This document shows, one piece after another, positions 24,301 to 36,700 of a DNA stretch of 64,000 nt. Position 1 is the first letter of the stretch, and the number at the start of each line of letters is the position of its first letter. The notes beneath the pieces are model-generated. The model was not told the DNA's origin. It saw only the letters and a program-made list of their open reading frames with translations, and did no database searches. The translations under genes were made by a program, and so were the position numbers. Source of the stretch: Tigriopus japonicus (taxonomy: Eukaryota > Arthropoda > Copepoda > Harpacticoida > Harpacticidae); contig CM021316.1 in assembly GCA_010645155.1 (NCBI GenBank), forward strand, positions 7,353,970-7,417,969. The letters are read 5' to 3'.

Positions 24301-27300
24301 TCATGGGAGTTGAAACAACGGCAGTTACCATAGCTGTTTGGGCCATGGCATTGGAGTTATGCTGTTGCTGTTGATGATGGGTGTGGGGGGCCTGGTGGCC
24401 CATAACAGGAGCCCCGGAACTCATATTCGGAGGCATTCCTGAGTTTATTGTTCCATGGGGATGAAATGATGATTGAGTCGATGAACCCGCCGCATTGAGG
24501 GTGGGTTGCGACTGCTGGCCAGCGTTGGGTCTAAAGCTGTTTTTCATCACGTTAGGAGGGGCCTGGGTCATGTGGGCATTTGAAGTAGTCAAAACAGACA
24601 TTCCAGAGGTAATTTGCGCTCCTGCACTAGAAGTGGGTGAAACTTGTCCAGAGGCACCTGAACCCGAGGGCAAACGATTCATGGGTTTAGCTTTGATGCA
24701 AGCTGCGATGGGTTGACCCTAGAAAAAGATTTCATTGGAATCTCGTACACAATTTGACATATAACGCCATGACACATGAGTAAGGCGGCTGAAAAAATTT
24801 AATGAAGTATAAAATTATTTAATGCAAACGTTTTGCTGTCTTGAGCGGCTTTTAAATACGTGGACTTTGTCTTCCAAAGTAAAGGAATTTTCCCGTTTTT
24901 CATTGAATTACTTCAAGAATATTCACGATTTCAGTGAATCTCTTGAAATTTTGACACAGTCTGATCTTTCCCCAAAAAATAACGTTGTCAAAATCTCCCA
25001 ATTTGTGCATTTTTTCATAACTCTCTTAGAGGCGAACAAACTTAAATTGAAAAGAATGTGCGTAGAAAACCAATAATTGGAAAACTGTGGCTCTAACCAG
25101 AAAAAAATGATGGAAACTCTTGCTTGAATATTCAAGCAAATCAAATCTTAGGCAGTAAAATATCAAATAAATGAAGGATATGTCAAGAATAACCAATTTT
25201 CATCACTCGCTATGAATTTTCAACACCGAAGACTTTTCTTAATTGTTAATGTTGGGTGCTAGGGTCGGAGGGTTGAGCCTCACCCGGCCAGCGAAGCCAG
25301 CCATCACACCTGCATTTCCGTCATTGTCAAATTTTCATCAACAATTTTGGGTTTTAACTAAAATTTTCAAAAGAGCGTCAATTTATTTACCCTAACAAAT
25401 TACATTTTCAAGTATTTTGGCGTGATTTAAATATTTTCTTACATATATTGATGTTTTTTCTTAAGTAATACTTAAATATTTTCACCCGCTCTACACGTGA
25501 GCAAACGAATTTTGTCAAAGCGATTCTTACTTTAAATTCTTTGATTTCTTCTCTAAGGAATTGGTAAGCCATCTGAGCGTCAGAGTCACTTAGAAATGTA
25601 ATGTACCAAGCCTTGTTGTGGGCAAATTCACATGCGACTATTTTTGGGCATTTCTCATGATGAAACAAATTCTGTAAAAATGAAAACAATAATGCATTAG
25701 TTTAGCCGTAAAGTAGGAAAAATGACTGCACATCTACCTCGATTTCATGTGATTTTGTATCTTCGGGAATATCGCGTAATATCACAGTGCAACGAGTATG
25801 CTTTGGGCGCACTTTTTGGCCACTGTCGTCGACTTGCACGTTTGGACTATCTGAAAACGAATAACACACAACGGCGAGAGTACTAAAACTTCAATGATGG
25901 CGGTGAATAACCAAAGCCTCTTTCTTACCTCGTAAAACTTGTGTCACCAGCTCCTTGTCATTGGTCAACCGTTTCACTTGGTTGAAATTAGCCACCGTCC
26001 AAATGGGAACAAATTGATCCGCATCCATCTGAGACTTGAGATACGTGTCATGTGCGAGGTTTTCTCGACTGAAATAGTATTCCAACTGAACTTGTAGCCT
26101 CTTTTTTAACTCATCCAAGGGCAAAGAGGTCGGGTCTAGGTGGTTGACGACATTGGCATGGGTGGCCACAGAATGGAGATTCGATTTGAGAGTCTCCGGT
26201 GAAGATTGAATCGCGTCGAGGACCAAGGGCTGGGATGCCGGAGGGGGCGGCACACCCGTCGACGTGGTATAAGGCACGGCCTGAGACACGGACGTGTTGG
26301 GCATCATGCTTTGCGGAGGTTGCGCTAAGTGGTGCGGGGGAGGCATAGGCATCATCGGCATCATGGGTCCCATTGGCTCGTAGCTCGACACGGGCACAAA
26401 AGGCGCAGTGGTTTGACCAGGCGTGAGGTTGGGATAGCCAGTCGGATGATAACCCCCGTGTTGAGGTGGCACCACTTGCCCTTGACCCATGACACCGGCT
26501 TGGGAATTGGTTGGAACATAGGTCGAGTACAAACCATTGGGACCAGCCGCCGTTTGAACGTAATGGCCCGACGTAGGTGGACCTCCCGGGCTGGGCATGT
26601 ATTGAGATTGCGGTATAAAAGGGGCCGCACCCACAGCCATGGAGGAGTTTAAAGCGGCGGATCCGTCGGGTTGAGCGTGGGACATGGGCATCATCATCAC
26701 GTTCATGGCTGAATATTCCATGGGCGGGTACGCCATGGCGGGTAACGAAGACAAATTGGGATTGGCCGGGCCGTAATTCTCGGCCACCGCCGTGTGCGAT
26801 TGGGGATGCATTACGATTGGGCTGGAAGTGAACGACGGATCACCGAGTGAGGCCGAGCCAAGGACAGGTCTATTACAAGACGGGCTGAGTAAAGGCGGAT
26901 GGGGACGGGTCCGTCCGCCATAGAGAGACGCCGACGCCGCTGGCCGTCGAGTCAAAGCCCCGCTCTCCGGCCGGGGGGTCAACGGAGCGCCACTGACACG
27001 GCTCACGAGACGAAAGTTCCCCGAAGAAACCGCACTATTGAGCACTGAAGACGCGACAATCGGCAACGAACTGGCGGTCAAGGGCGCGGGGGGATGGGCC
27101 GAAGACACACGCGTGTTTTGACAATCACGGATGTTGGGGCCACTTTTTATCGTGGATGACGGCGTTAATGCCGGCGTTGGGCGCGAGAGTGAACCGCAAG
27201 AGGCAGCAGGACAGCTGACGGTGGCGGAATCAGATGGACCGGCATGGGCAGGGCGTGACACGGATGGCGCATGTCCGGGCGGAACAAGGGCGACTGAAAC

Positions 27301-27317
27301 GCTCGGGACGGGCCAAT
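20850..27317 (-). CDS. La-related protein 4 (LARP4/4B family)
   Basis: Exons in transcript order: 27317-25929, 25850-25738, 25671-25531, 24718-24218, 24048-23177, 23079-22705, 22536-22021, 21890-21770, 21703-21529 and 21457-20850. Starting from the first in-frame ATG (26811), the protein is 1434 residues. The La motif (about 222-295) contains [11 protein letters not shown] and [12 protein letters not shown], and is followed by an RRM (about 305-385) with [12 protein letters not shown] and [11 protein letters not shown]. Both are closest to LARP4/4B, not LARP1, 6 or 7. After [10 protein letters not shown] the protein is low complexity: Gln/His-rich, then RGG-like repeats (about 23050-23080), a DNDFPGLP block and a long poly-Ser run. 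Family role: cytoplasmic binding of poly(A) and poly(A)-binding protein, with stabilisation of mRNAs. The open frame runs upstream of 26811 to an acceptor at 27318 without an ATG, so the true start is unresolved. No convincing PAM2 motif was found. The length exceeds vertebrate LARP4 (about 720 residues), mostly in the disordered tail. Confidence 0.9.
21307..21357. repeat. (GAT)n coding microsatellite in LARP4
   Basis: This GAT-repeat run is read on the minus strand as TCA codons and encodes a run of about 17-18 serines in the LARP4 C-terminal exon. Length polymorphism would stay in frame. It lies in a region predicted by composition to be disordered. Confidence 0.9.
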
Positions 27318-28577
27318 CTAGAAGAGAGAGAGGTACAGATCACGACACGGATTAAGTCGAGGATTCAGATTCGGCCGCCGCGAAAGACGGACTCGAAAAG
27401 GGGTTGAATTGGGCCCGCCTCTTACAAACACCGCCCTCGGATTAACTTACACCCGTGGCCTCAATCAATAGCCGGACTCACGTCCATCCACCGCGACTCT
27501 AGGGCTGATGTCAGATCCGGCCGGCCATCGACTCGCTAAAATAGACGTTTCTGGGCGGGCCCGATTGGCTTACTGGGTTTGAGCGCGGCTAGCTAAGGAA
27601 CGCCTCCTCGTGTCTAACTCGAGTTCAAGTCAATGGAGAGGGGAGTACTTGAGTCGGGCCGAGGTTCAGGCCGGGATGAATCGGGTCGGTCAGTGGGCTA
27701 TTTGAGCGCGTGACACGCGGAGGGGACGGGACGGGCGGACCCAAGGAAGGACAGAGAGCGTATGTGAGCGAGAGAGAGAGAGAGAGGGGGGGGCAGGGCC
27801 AAAGTCACAACATGAAGGACCGAGGGGCGGGCCTCGACGGGGACTCGGGGGATGAACTCACTTGCGTTGGCTGATCTTCCTTCACTTCAAGAGTCCTGGT
27901 GGGACGACACCAGGATCCAACGAACGGGTCGGAATCCAAGGGCAATCCTGGGTGGGTGAATTCAGCAACTCAGCGAGCGGACCTGGCGGACCTAGCGGAC
28001 CACCGACCGAGCACGAGAACGCACCACCAGCACCACTAGCCACCACTGCCACCACTACTGCTACTACTAGTAGGACTACTACCAGCAATGCTGCTAATGC
28101 TGCTGCTGGAACTTCTACTCCTACTACTCCTACCAGCAGCACCACCACTGCGACACACGTTTGCGAGGGAGAGCAAGGGGACCGGATCGTCCCTCTCCAT
28201 CCCCACTCGTCTCATTTTTCCCTCTGCCTGACTGAGTTCCACGCACGCGTGCACGCCAGCCAAGCGTCCGTTCGGCCTATCTCAGCCCATCGGCCTTAAA
28301 TCTCTTCCTCGCGCTCTCGCTTTATTGGGTCTGAGCGGTCTGAGCCCCTTGAGCGGCCGCAATTGGCCGAGCTCGGATGGACAAAACGGCTGGCATAGCC
28401 GCCGTGCTAGCCCTGAGTCCGAACCACGTTGGCCACACACGCCATCCCGCACGCTTAGAGGGGAGGATAAACAGCCAGCCGGGCGTGCTCAACTCTTCAG
28501 AGGTGATACGGGTTGAAGCTGATCGCCAATCAGGGAGGAGTGTGTGCGTGTGTGTGTGGAAGTGAGTCCTAGCATAG
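27318..28577. promoter_or_regulatory. GC-rich 5' region of LARP4
   Basis: GC content rises sharply from about 26.8 to 28.5 kb compared with the AT-rich flanks, as in a promoter-type region. A good minus-strand donor (GTGAGT, exon edge 27862) marks a probable upstream exon. In the phase needed to join 27317 that exon meets a stop and has no ATG, so it is probably 5' UTR. Also present: (GA)n at about 27771-27786, a CTA/CTG trinucleotide stretch at about 28060-28150 and (GT)n at about 28540-28558. Confidence 0.5.
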
Positions 28578-28980
28578 CAGCGAAGCCAGAAGGTAGTTTT
28601 TGCTGCCACTTTTTCCAAAAGTGGCAGTACAGAAAACTAATTGGCAGAGGAAATTTTGATTGGAGGGAATGGCAGAAAATGGCAGTCCACCCGAAAATTT
28701 TCGACTTAAAATCCGAGATCGAAAATATTGGACATTAAAAAAACGAGATTGAATACATTCGACCGAACAAAAGAGATTGAAAATATTCGACCAAAAAAAG
28801 AGATCGAAAAATTTTCGACCTTAAACACAAGATGAATTGAACGAAAACGAGGAATTCTTTTTGCCAAAAAATGGCAGAAGATGGCAACGGGGGACTTCTA
28901 AAATGGCAGTGAGCGCCCGTAATTGCCAGTATTTTTAACAACTTTTGGCAGTGGGAGTTTGAAACCACCTGGTAACGCTG
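28578..28980. mobile_element. Non-autonomous DNA element with TGGCAG subterminal motifs
   Basis: The ends are imperfect inverted repeats of about 40 nt: the left starts CAGCGAAGCCAG and the right ends CTGGTAACGCTG. Many TGGCAG/CTGCCA motifs lie just inside both ends. The interior has a roughly 30-nt tandem motif (GAGATTGAAAATATTCGACC, about 28712-28830, 3-4 diverged copies). No open frame resembles a transposase. No clear target-site duplication was found. Confidence 0.6.
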
Positions 28981-30034
28981 AGGTCTTGAACTACACGTTC
29001 ACATGAACTGGAGGAGTCAGCCTCGTGGTCCATCCATCCAATGTTTCAATGCAAAAATCAGGTTAGCCAAAACCTGGTTCAATTTGGGGCTGAAGAATGG
29101 GAAAACATATTGAATTATAATTAAAAAAATTCACTGCTGCTTAAACACATGAGTTGAACATAGTTTGAGAATCAATGTCGAGAAATCGGGCAAAGTCGAT
29201 CAGTTCTGGCAGGCCTCCCGTCATTTTGGCTAACCTGGGACGAGCCAATCTGTCCTACGTTCAAAGGGGTGTTCTGTGTGTACTCCATGTGCTTTGGACC
29301 GGTTCGACTTGCAAGAACCCAATCCGGTGGGGGACTGGTCCTCTCCGAACAATTGGACGACAACAGTATCTGTGAACAATAGCCATAGAACGTGGAAAAC
29401 CTAAGTCCTGCCCGATTCTTCTGGCCGGCCCGGAGCTAATCTAAGGGTGATGAATTTTAGCCGCAATCACCAAATGGCTAAAATGAAAAATCCAAACTCA
29501 GCTCTCGATTCACGACGCCTAAATTTCACTGACTTTTTTAAACAACAATCAAAAGTTCGAATTTCCGACTCCGTAAGGTTAAGCTTGGGCGACCTTTTCC
29601 TCAAAAACTTTACGTCGTTGCTCTTAGGACGTCACGCCATAGGCAATTCAAGCCGTGCTGTAGAAGACTGGCAGCTAAAGGCTGCTGCTTATGCTGCTAA
29701 TACAAATGTTGCTCGATTGAGAGAGTGCGGAGAAAGCCTGGGGCCCTGGGCCAGAGGCTGACTTGCCCTTGTCATGATTTAGGATTGCCGGCTTCGATCG
29801 AAGAACTGGTTTCTTTCCATGGGATAACAAGGGACATGATGAAACCTTCGGATAGATGTTCCATATGTTGAATATTTTTTTTACAATTTTGCGCTTTCCT
29901 CCAGTTAGAATAAGGTAAATGATACAGTCACGACAAAATGTTTGCCATTTTATTTCTAATGACGTTATCCCTAACACGGTGGTTAAACGTTCTGTTTAAA
30001 TGTTTGCTCAAGTGCTAAAGGTAAAATTACACGA
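28981..30034. other. Unassigned sequence
   Basis: Open frames of up to 104 residues occur (for example 29447-29761, plus strand) but resemble no family I know and show no splice context. I see no structured repeat in this stretch. Confidence 0.4.
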
Positions 30035-30770
30035 CACTTAGATGTCCTGAAATAGATATTGGCCATCGTAGGCTAGCACACGGTGCCGATGATTCACGCT
30101 GGTGATTGGTCAAGAGCATTCCGTTGAACATTGAGCTAATTCTAACGAAGTTCAATAACAAACCAGAGTACATCTTCTTTGTTGATTTTGTAGAGATCTG
30201 ACTTGGTGCTGGGGTTGCCAATTTACTTAAGTGAAATCATATTCCCCACTGTCTACCAGCCTTCATAAACAGGTTTTTTCTTTAAGAAGCGCCATAAGGC
30301 AAGGCATCCCTGACTTTTGTGACTTCTGAGCAGGGTTGCAAATCAAACTCAAATTAGTGTTTGCTCATATACAAGAGCAAAGCACCCATTCTCTAAGAGG
30401 TAACCCTAACTTGCAACCTCCCGTGAAAAAACTTGCGCAAGCCAAGATTTCACATCACTGAGATTTTGTTGTCAATCACCCGATCATGTGAATTAATCGG
30501 CCCCTGTTTTAACTCCACACTAGTTGAAATTCACTTTTTGCATATCCGGTAAATACTTTAGACACATTTCCAGCAGACTTCAGGATTTTCAATAACCAAA
30601 CTGCCCTATCAAATGAACGAAATAGTTTAGATGTGTTTCTTAGAAGAAAAGGTTCCTTTAATCAATGAACTTCGGCTTCCCGCATGATGAATGACGTCAC
30701 AGACAGTCCGTGACTTGTCGGGTAATCATAGATTTGAGGGCCAATTTCTGCCTTTTAGTATCTCTACACA
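30035..30770 (+). repeat. Copy A of a ~740-bp interspersed repeat
   Basis: This matches 49205-49945 in reverse complement along nearly its full length, with scattered substitutions and small indels. Shared blocks include CACGGTGCCGATGATTCACG and AATTAATCGGCCCCTGTTT. No terminal repeats or coding capacity are evident. The strand label is arbitrary. Confidence 0.88.
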
Positions 30771-30784
30771 ACACATGTTTTGTA

Positions 30785-31000
30785 TTGATGTGTTTCGAGT
30801 TGGATTTTTGGCAGAGTTTTGCCATTTTGGATTTTATGGTCAAATATCTGACCACAACTAAACTCTTCAACAGGCAATAAACCTTATCTACCATAAAATA
30901 TGGCATCACTGCCAACTTGAAATTCATTTTTATAACTATCAATGGAACTCGAAATTGAACTAGTTCAAGTATTGCCAAATTGATCCTTGTTTAGGTCTTT
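30785..31000 (+). repeat. Repeat family with TCGAGTTGGATTTTTGGCAG motif, copy 1
   Basis: The segment starting GATGTGTTTCGAGTTGG is similar to about 57340-57465 in the same orientation, including CTACCATAAAATATGGCA. It is more distantly similar to about 63035-63230. The three copies differ by substitutions and indels. No coding function is apparent. Confidence 0.65.
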
Positions 31001-31069
31001 TCAAAAAGTTCTATACAACCTGCCCTATTTAACAGAGATATATTTCCAAGTCAAAAATGGCAGCACTCC

Positions 31070-32230
31070 TGGTTCAAAACACATCACTAGTGTTTTGTTG
31101 CATTTTAACGGCACTTCCGAGTTGGAACATGTTCTAATTTTGTGTGATGTGAAGCACATTTTGTGACATTTGTGTGCTATTATGGTGCAGTTACACAACA
31201 CATGTCATATTTCATTTTAACTGGAAATATGTGAGTCAAATCACATTTGAGCTACAAATATGTCACACAACCAACAATTTTTAAATTCTATTTTAGCCAC
31301 TAGCTTCTCTTTAAACACATCAATTGGATTGTTGAGTTAAAATGATTGAATATTGTCTTATATTCAGATTTGAATTTGTGGAACGTCAAAAAATGTGCTT
31401 CACACCACACAAAATTAGAACATGTTCCAAGTCGGAAGTGTGACACATTTGTAGCTCAAATGGGATGTGAATCACATAAGTGTTGTTAAAATACGACAAA
31501 ACACGTGTCGTGTAATTGCACCATGAAACGTCATGAGAAAGTTTGACGTGATCAAAAACTCTAATCTCAAAATAAGACAATATTCATTCATTTTAACTCA
31601 ACAATCCAATTTACGTGTTAAAAAAGAAGCTAGTGTTTCAAATATAACTTAAAAATAGTTGGTTGATCTAATTTTTAGATTATGATCACATCAAGGTTGA
31701 ATTAAGAAAAGACGCTTTGGTTAACTTTGCTTTTCAAAAGACATCGAGCAGTGTTGCCATATAGGTTGAAAATCAGAGGTTATATGCACCCTGTAAATAA
31801 AAATTTCAATGACTGAAAAAGTTACAAAGAATACATGAGAATGAAAGCCAAGCAAAATACAAATTAGAATATGTCTTTCAACAATGATGAACTTAAAACT
31901 TGACCCTCAAGTAAAAGGAAACAGAATTGCCATTTCAAATTCATTACTGGTAAGGTTTGTATGTTTATTAAAGAAACGCCACAAAAGCATAATGAAGTCA
32001 TATCATATGACGTTGATAAGTATAGCTCATTGATTAACCAATCTTGCAACTTTCAACACGTTTCCGTGCGTCAATAAAATTTCATTATATGGAAGCCCTG
32101 ACGGTGAGCTCTAGGATGCGGAAATCATGTTCCAAGTCGGAAATGTGACACATTTGTAGCTTAAATGCGATGTGACTCACATAAGTGCCGTTAAAATGCG
32201 ACAAAACACGTGTCGTGTAATTGCAGCATA
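31070..32230. repeat. Mosaic of interleaved inverted and direct repeats
   Basis: Four blocks recur. 31120-31170 is inverted at 31385-31432. 31178-31280 is inverted at 31437-31527. 31266-31358 is inverted at 31575-31670. The block near 31420-31530 recurs directly at 32125-32230. The arm order is A B C then A' B' C' rather than a simple palindrome, which suggests nested insertions of one palindromic element. No coding potential is seen. Confidence 0.7.
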
Positions 32231-33795
32231 GGCAAGACTGAGAAAGTGTGCGCAGAAATATGATTCTGGCACACTTGAGCTTTCAGAAATTGGGAATATT
32301 ATCACACCAGTACCATGATAGATATTGGGTTTCACGATTCGGCCCGATTCACGACATCTGGTGGTAAGAATGCGCAAAACCATTGGTGTGGAAGTCAAAA
32401 ACTAGTAAAGACATACAAGTAAGTTTGAATGGCTCTCAACGTGCTAGGGCCTTGCAATAACCGGCCATTAGATGGAAATTCTAGAAAATTGTACTGAACT
32501 TTGTTAGCATTTAAAAATATTTGGCTCATTACAATGTTATTGTTAGTTTCAACTACTACAGTAGTTTTTAGACCTACCAAGGTGATGAGAGAGAAGAGGA
32601 AAAAAGGAAAGGTCTTCTTTCCCCCTTTTTGCTACACTTGTGTGACTCAGAGTGATCATACACAATCAAAAAGGGAGAAAATGAAGTTTTTAGTAAAATG
32701 AGTTTTTTCATTTGTGTGACAAACTGCATCAATATTGGTTGATCTGCAAGACAATAAACTTCAAATTTGATTTATCTGTTGCACAATGAAATGTAAAAGA
32801 AACGTCTATTGTTTGTGAACTACTCATAGAAGGTGCAAGAACATAGTACATAAACAAGCTCTCTTAGTACTCAGTGGAACTGCAATTTTGAACCCTCAAG
32901 GTCTATTGAGGAGAGATGTCAAGTTGGGGCTGAAATCCTAGATTTGGTGATTGCTTGATTCTCAAGTACATATTTGAATATTGACAATTAAGAATGCACA
33001 AGAGGTTCAAGTGATGTCCTCAAAAATTGTATTGTGGGCGGATGAAAAAAGGGAAAAGGCTTGTGCGGCGACAGTAGTGGCAGTAACGACAGCTCATCAG
33101 AATTTGGGTAGTTTAAGGGGTTTTGCATTTTACATACTGCCTAATGACTTATGTGTTACAAACATGGTTGTATTGCAAGTTTGAACACGTTTGATTAGGA
33201 TTTTGGAAAAATATGCACAATTCATCTTTTTCATTCATAAATAGCAGGACCTTTGAAAGGACCATTGCTATTGCATGGAAACAGGTGCAAATCACCACAT
33301 TTTGGTGAAGGTCCTCATGATTTTGAACTTGGGGGGTTAAAATTTGTTTTTGAAATATCACTTCCCTTTGTGTATATGCAATAAAAGTCATCTTTGGTTG
33401 CGAATTTTTTCAAGCAAGATTTTCATTTTTGGATATTTTTCCAAAATCCTAAACAAAAGTTTCCAAACCTGCAATTTAACCATGTTCCTAACAGAAAAGT
33501 AATAAGGTTTGTTTGTTAAATGCAAAAACCCTTAAACTTCCCAAATTCTCAAGAGCCAACTACCATTGATGAACAAGCTTTTTTCCTTGTTTCCTCCACC
33601 TGTGATAAAATATTTGAAGAGATCTTTCAAACCTCCCGTGCATTCTTGATTGATCCAGAGTTCGTTTTCGTTTTCGTTTTTTTCAGGTCAACACAAATGA
33701 TAATGATGTTATTTGATAATGTGATGTTTGGCGTATCCTTGGTTGTGGATTTTGCCTTGCCTGGTTTGGTCAGCTTCTGTTTGCGGCTTCCCGCG
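32231..33795. other. AT-rich unassigned sequence next to the LINE 3' end
   Basis: No recognisable gene. The right part should contain the 3' UTR of the minus-strand LINE whose ORF2 ends at 33796. A GTTTTC-rich run occurs at about 33663-33685. I see no clear poly(A) tail or target-site duplication that fixes the LINE end. Confidence 0.45.
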
Positions 33796-36700
33796 TCATT
33801 GGGCGATGTTTTGCCTCTCGATGGGTTCTTCCTGCCCCCTTGGGGCCGCCGGATCCTCTTGCCCAGTCCTGGGCCTCATTGCCTCTCGTATCCTCTCGAT
33901 ACTCAAGGCTGACTGGAGTCTCTCCATCTCGCCCGCGTCGGGCTTCGTGGCACCTTCTACCTCCTCCCGGAGGATTTGGCATTCGGTGGCCACATGATGA
34001 AAAGTCTCTGTACCTGTGTTGCAGAAGCGACAGAGCGGGTCCGCTCTCTTTCCGCACACGTATTGGTGGTAGTTCTGGTGATTATGACCTGTAACTGCCT
34101 GTACTAACAATGAAATTGTTGCCCTATCATGCTTCATGATATTTTTAAAGTAGGCCGTGTTTGGCTGTGGCAGCCACAGCTTTGTTTGCCTGCAAGTGGT
34201 GTCTGCGCACCACTGGGCGGTCCAGGTGGACCTGGTAGTGTTCAAGGCCAACTTTTTTGCTGTCACTGAGTTCATTGGCATTTCAGTGGTACTTGATGAT
34301 TGGGCCCCCTGTCTTGCCAGGAAGTCCGCCCTGTCATGCCCACTGTTGCCCGAGTGGCCCTTAATCCACCCTACCGTGACTCTTCGGCCTTTAGATAAGG
34401 CTGTGAGTCTTTTGTGGCATTTCAGAGCAAGAAGCTCTTCGTGGGTGCCCTTATGCAACTTCCGCAGTGCGAGTTTGCTGTCTGTGAGAATGAGGATGTG
34501 ATCCCCAGTCTCCCGCATGTCCATGGCCGCATCTGCGGCCATGGTTATTGCCATGATTTCAGTTTGTTCAACCGTCGAGTAGCTGGACATGGAGCCCATC
34601 TTCTCCTTGATGGTGATGTCATTTAGAGTGAAGTTGACCCCGAAGCCAGCCTTCTCCCCCAAATGGCTCCCATCTGTGTATATGACCAATCCGGACTTGG
34701 CCACCTTCCGGTGCTCCTCCTCCGGGTAGTCCAAACACACTGTGTAAGCCATGTCCCAGACCCTGGTCGTGGGAACCCTATCCAGGGTCACATTCACGCC
34801 CAAGGCCTCGGCCTCCTTGAAGTTCAAGAAGATATGGCCTCTTTTCTGGTTGAATCCGATTCCATCCCAGCGTTCTGGGTTTCGATGCCGAATTCTAACT
34901 TGGCTGAGCGCAGCCATTTTTTGAGCCTCAGAATTAGAGGCGGTATATCCATAAGGACCTCCAGGCCCTTGGTTGGAGTACTTCTGAGAAATGAGCCCAT
35001 GCTATTGAGCCCTAATCTCTGCAATTTGGTCAATTGCTTCTCGAATTTGGTTGCTCTTTGTGCCCAAATAATGGCCCCATAGCTCACCATGGGTATGATT
35101 ACCCCTTGATACGCCCACCTCATCAACCATGGCCTGGGTCCCCAGGTCTTACCCACGGCATTGATCACCTTCACAAGGTAACCTTTTGCCGAGGCAATTT
35201 TGGTTTTGATGTGTTCATGATAGTTAAGCTTCCTGTCCAGGTAGATACCTAGGTAGTTTGCTCCGTTTGAGTACGGCAATATGCACTCTCCCATTTGGAG
35301 AGGCTTCACCCAAGCAGGGATAACCTATATAATAGTATAAATAAACCCCTTTCAGGGGTTCCTGACCCAAGGCGGTTTGCTCTTCAGTGTGAAGAGCACC
35401 ACTACGGTGTTGTCATTGCCAAATGTCAAGCCGTGATTCACGCCCCAAATGCGGGTCATGTTCATTGCCTTCTGCATCTGATCCACGAGAGCTGATGCGA
35501 CGGGGCCCGCCAGCGCGAGACACCCATCATCAGCAAATCCGTGACAGTCAATTGGAAGGGCGTCAAAGAGTCTGAGGAGGGAATCAAAGACCAGATTCCA
35601 CGCAAGTGGCGATAGCACACCTCCTTGGGGTGTACCTCTCGTCAACTTCCTCTGTACTTGTAAACCATTAAGATCTACGTGTACATATCTGTTCTTCAGA
35701 TACATACTGTACCATTGAGTTATTTCCGTTGAAATGCCTCTGTCTACCATTTGTCCTACGATAGAACTAGGTAGTATGTAATTAAATGCTCCTAAAATAT
35801 CAAGAAAAACACAAAGTGCCTATTGGCCATTAAAAATGGCTTTTTCTATTTTGTCAGTCACATCTGACAAGGCTGATTCACAACTACTACCTTTCCTAAA
35901 GGCGTGTTGGTTGTGATGCAGCAGTTCCATTACCAGGGTCGTCGTCTCGATTTCCTCAAGGACCACCCTCTCGAGGGTTTTGAAGAGGAATGAGGTCGGC
36001 GACATTGGGCGAAAAGATTTTGCTTTATTATAGGATGTTTTCCCCGCTTTCGGGATGAAGACTACTTTAGTCTCGCACCATCTCTTGGGCACGTATCCCA
36101 GGGCTACCGAGGCCCTGAATAGGGTCTGCAGTCGCTCTAGGGCGTGTCGGTCCAGGTGTTGGAGCAGAATTGGCTTGATCCCGTCCAGCCCACTGGCCTT
36201 CAACTTCCCAAAGGAGTCGATAGCCCACTTAATTCTTGCGATCGAGATAAAGTTATACTTTCCATCCTCAAGGACCTCCCGGGGTAAATATACCTCGGGG
36301 AGCTTCTCGTGGTTCCCCTCCCCGCTCCCGGGGAAGTGAGTTTCAAGAAGGTGGTCTAGAGACTTCTCAGGAGTGGCATCATGGATGTCACCCGAGAGAA
36401 GGCCCACCTCGTGGGACTTGTTCCCCTGGATCACCTTCATCAATCGGGACATGCTCTTCGGGTTCTCGCAGTTGCCTGTGAAAGCCTTCCAAGAGTCCCT
36501 CTTGCTCTTCTTGAGCAAGTTGTTATAGTCCCTTCGGGTCTGGATGTACCTTTCCCAGCTCGAGGGCGAGCATTCAGATTGGTAGCACTTCCATTCCTTC
36601 CGTTGCAACTTTCTTAGGTACTCTAATTCAGAGTTCCAATATTCTGGCCGTTTATAGCCTAACTTAATGTACGTTGGAGGGCAATCCCTCTGTAAAGCAG

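Noticed and set aside
27862..28299. Plus-strand Thr/Ala/Pro-rich 145-residue frame and minus-strand Val/Ala-rich frame
   Set aside because: These come from a trinucleotide-repeat, GC-rich region with no conserved motif. More likely LARP4 5' UTR or promoter.
29447..29761. 104-residue plus-strand open frame
   Set aside because: No recognisable motif, no splice partners and no repeat relation. Length alone is not evidence in this composition.
34157..35082. Plus-strand frames at 34157-34501 and 34663-35082
   Set aside because: They lie opposite the RT thumb and RNase H domain, whose minus-strand motifs (YTDGS, GHSGNSGHD) are unambiguous.
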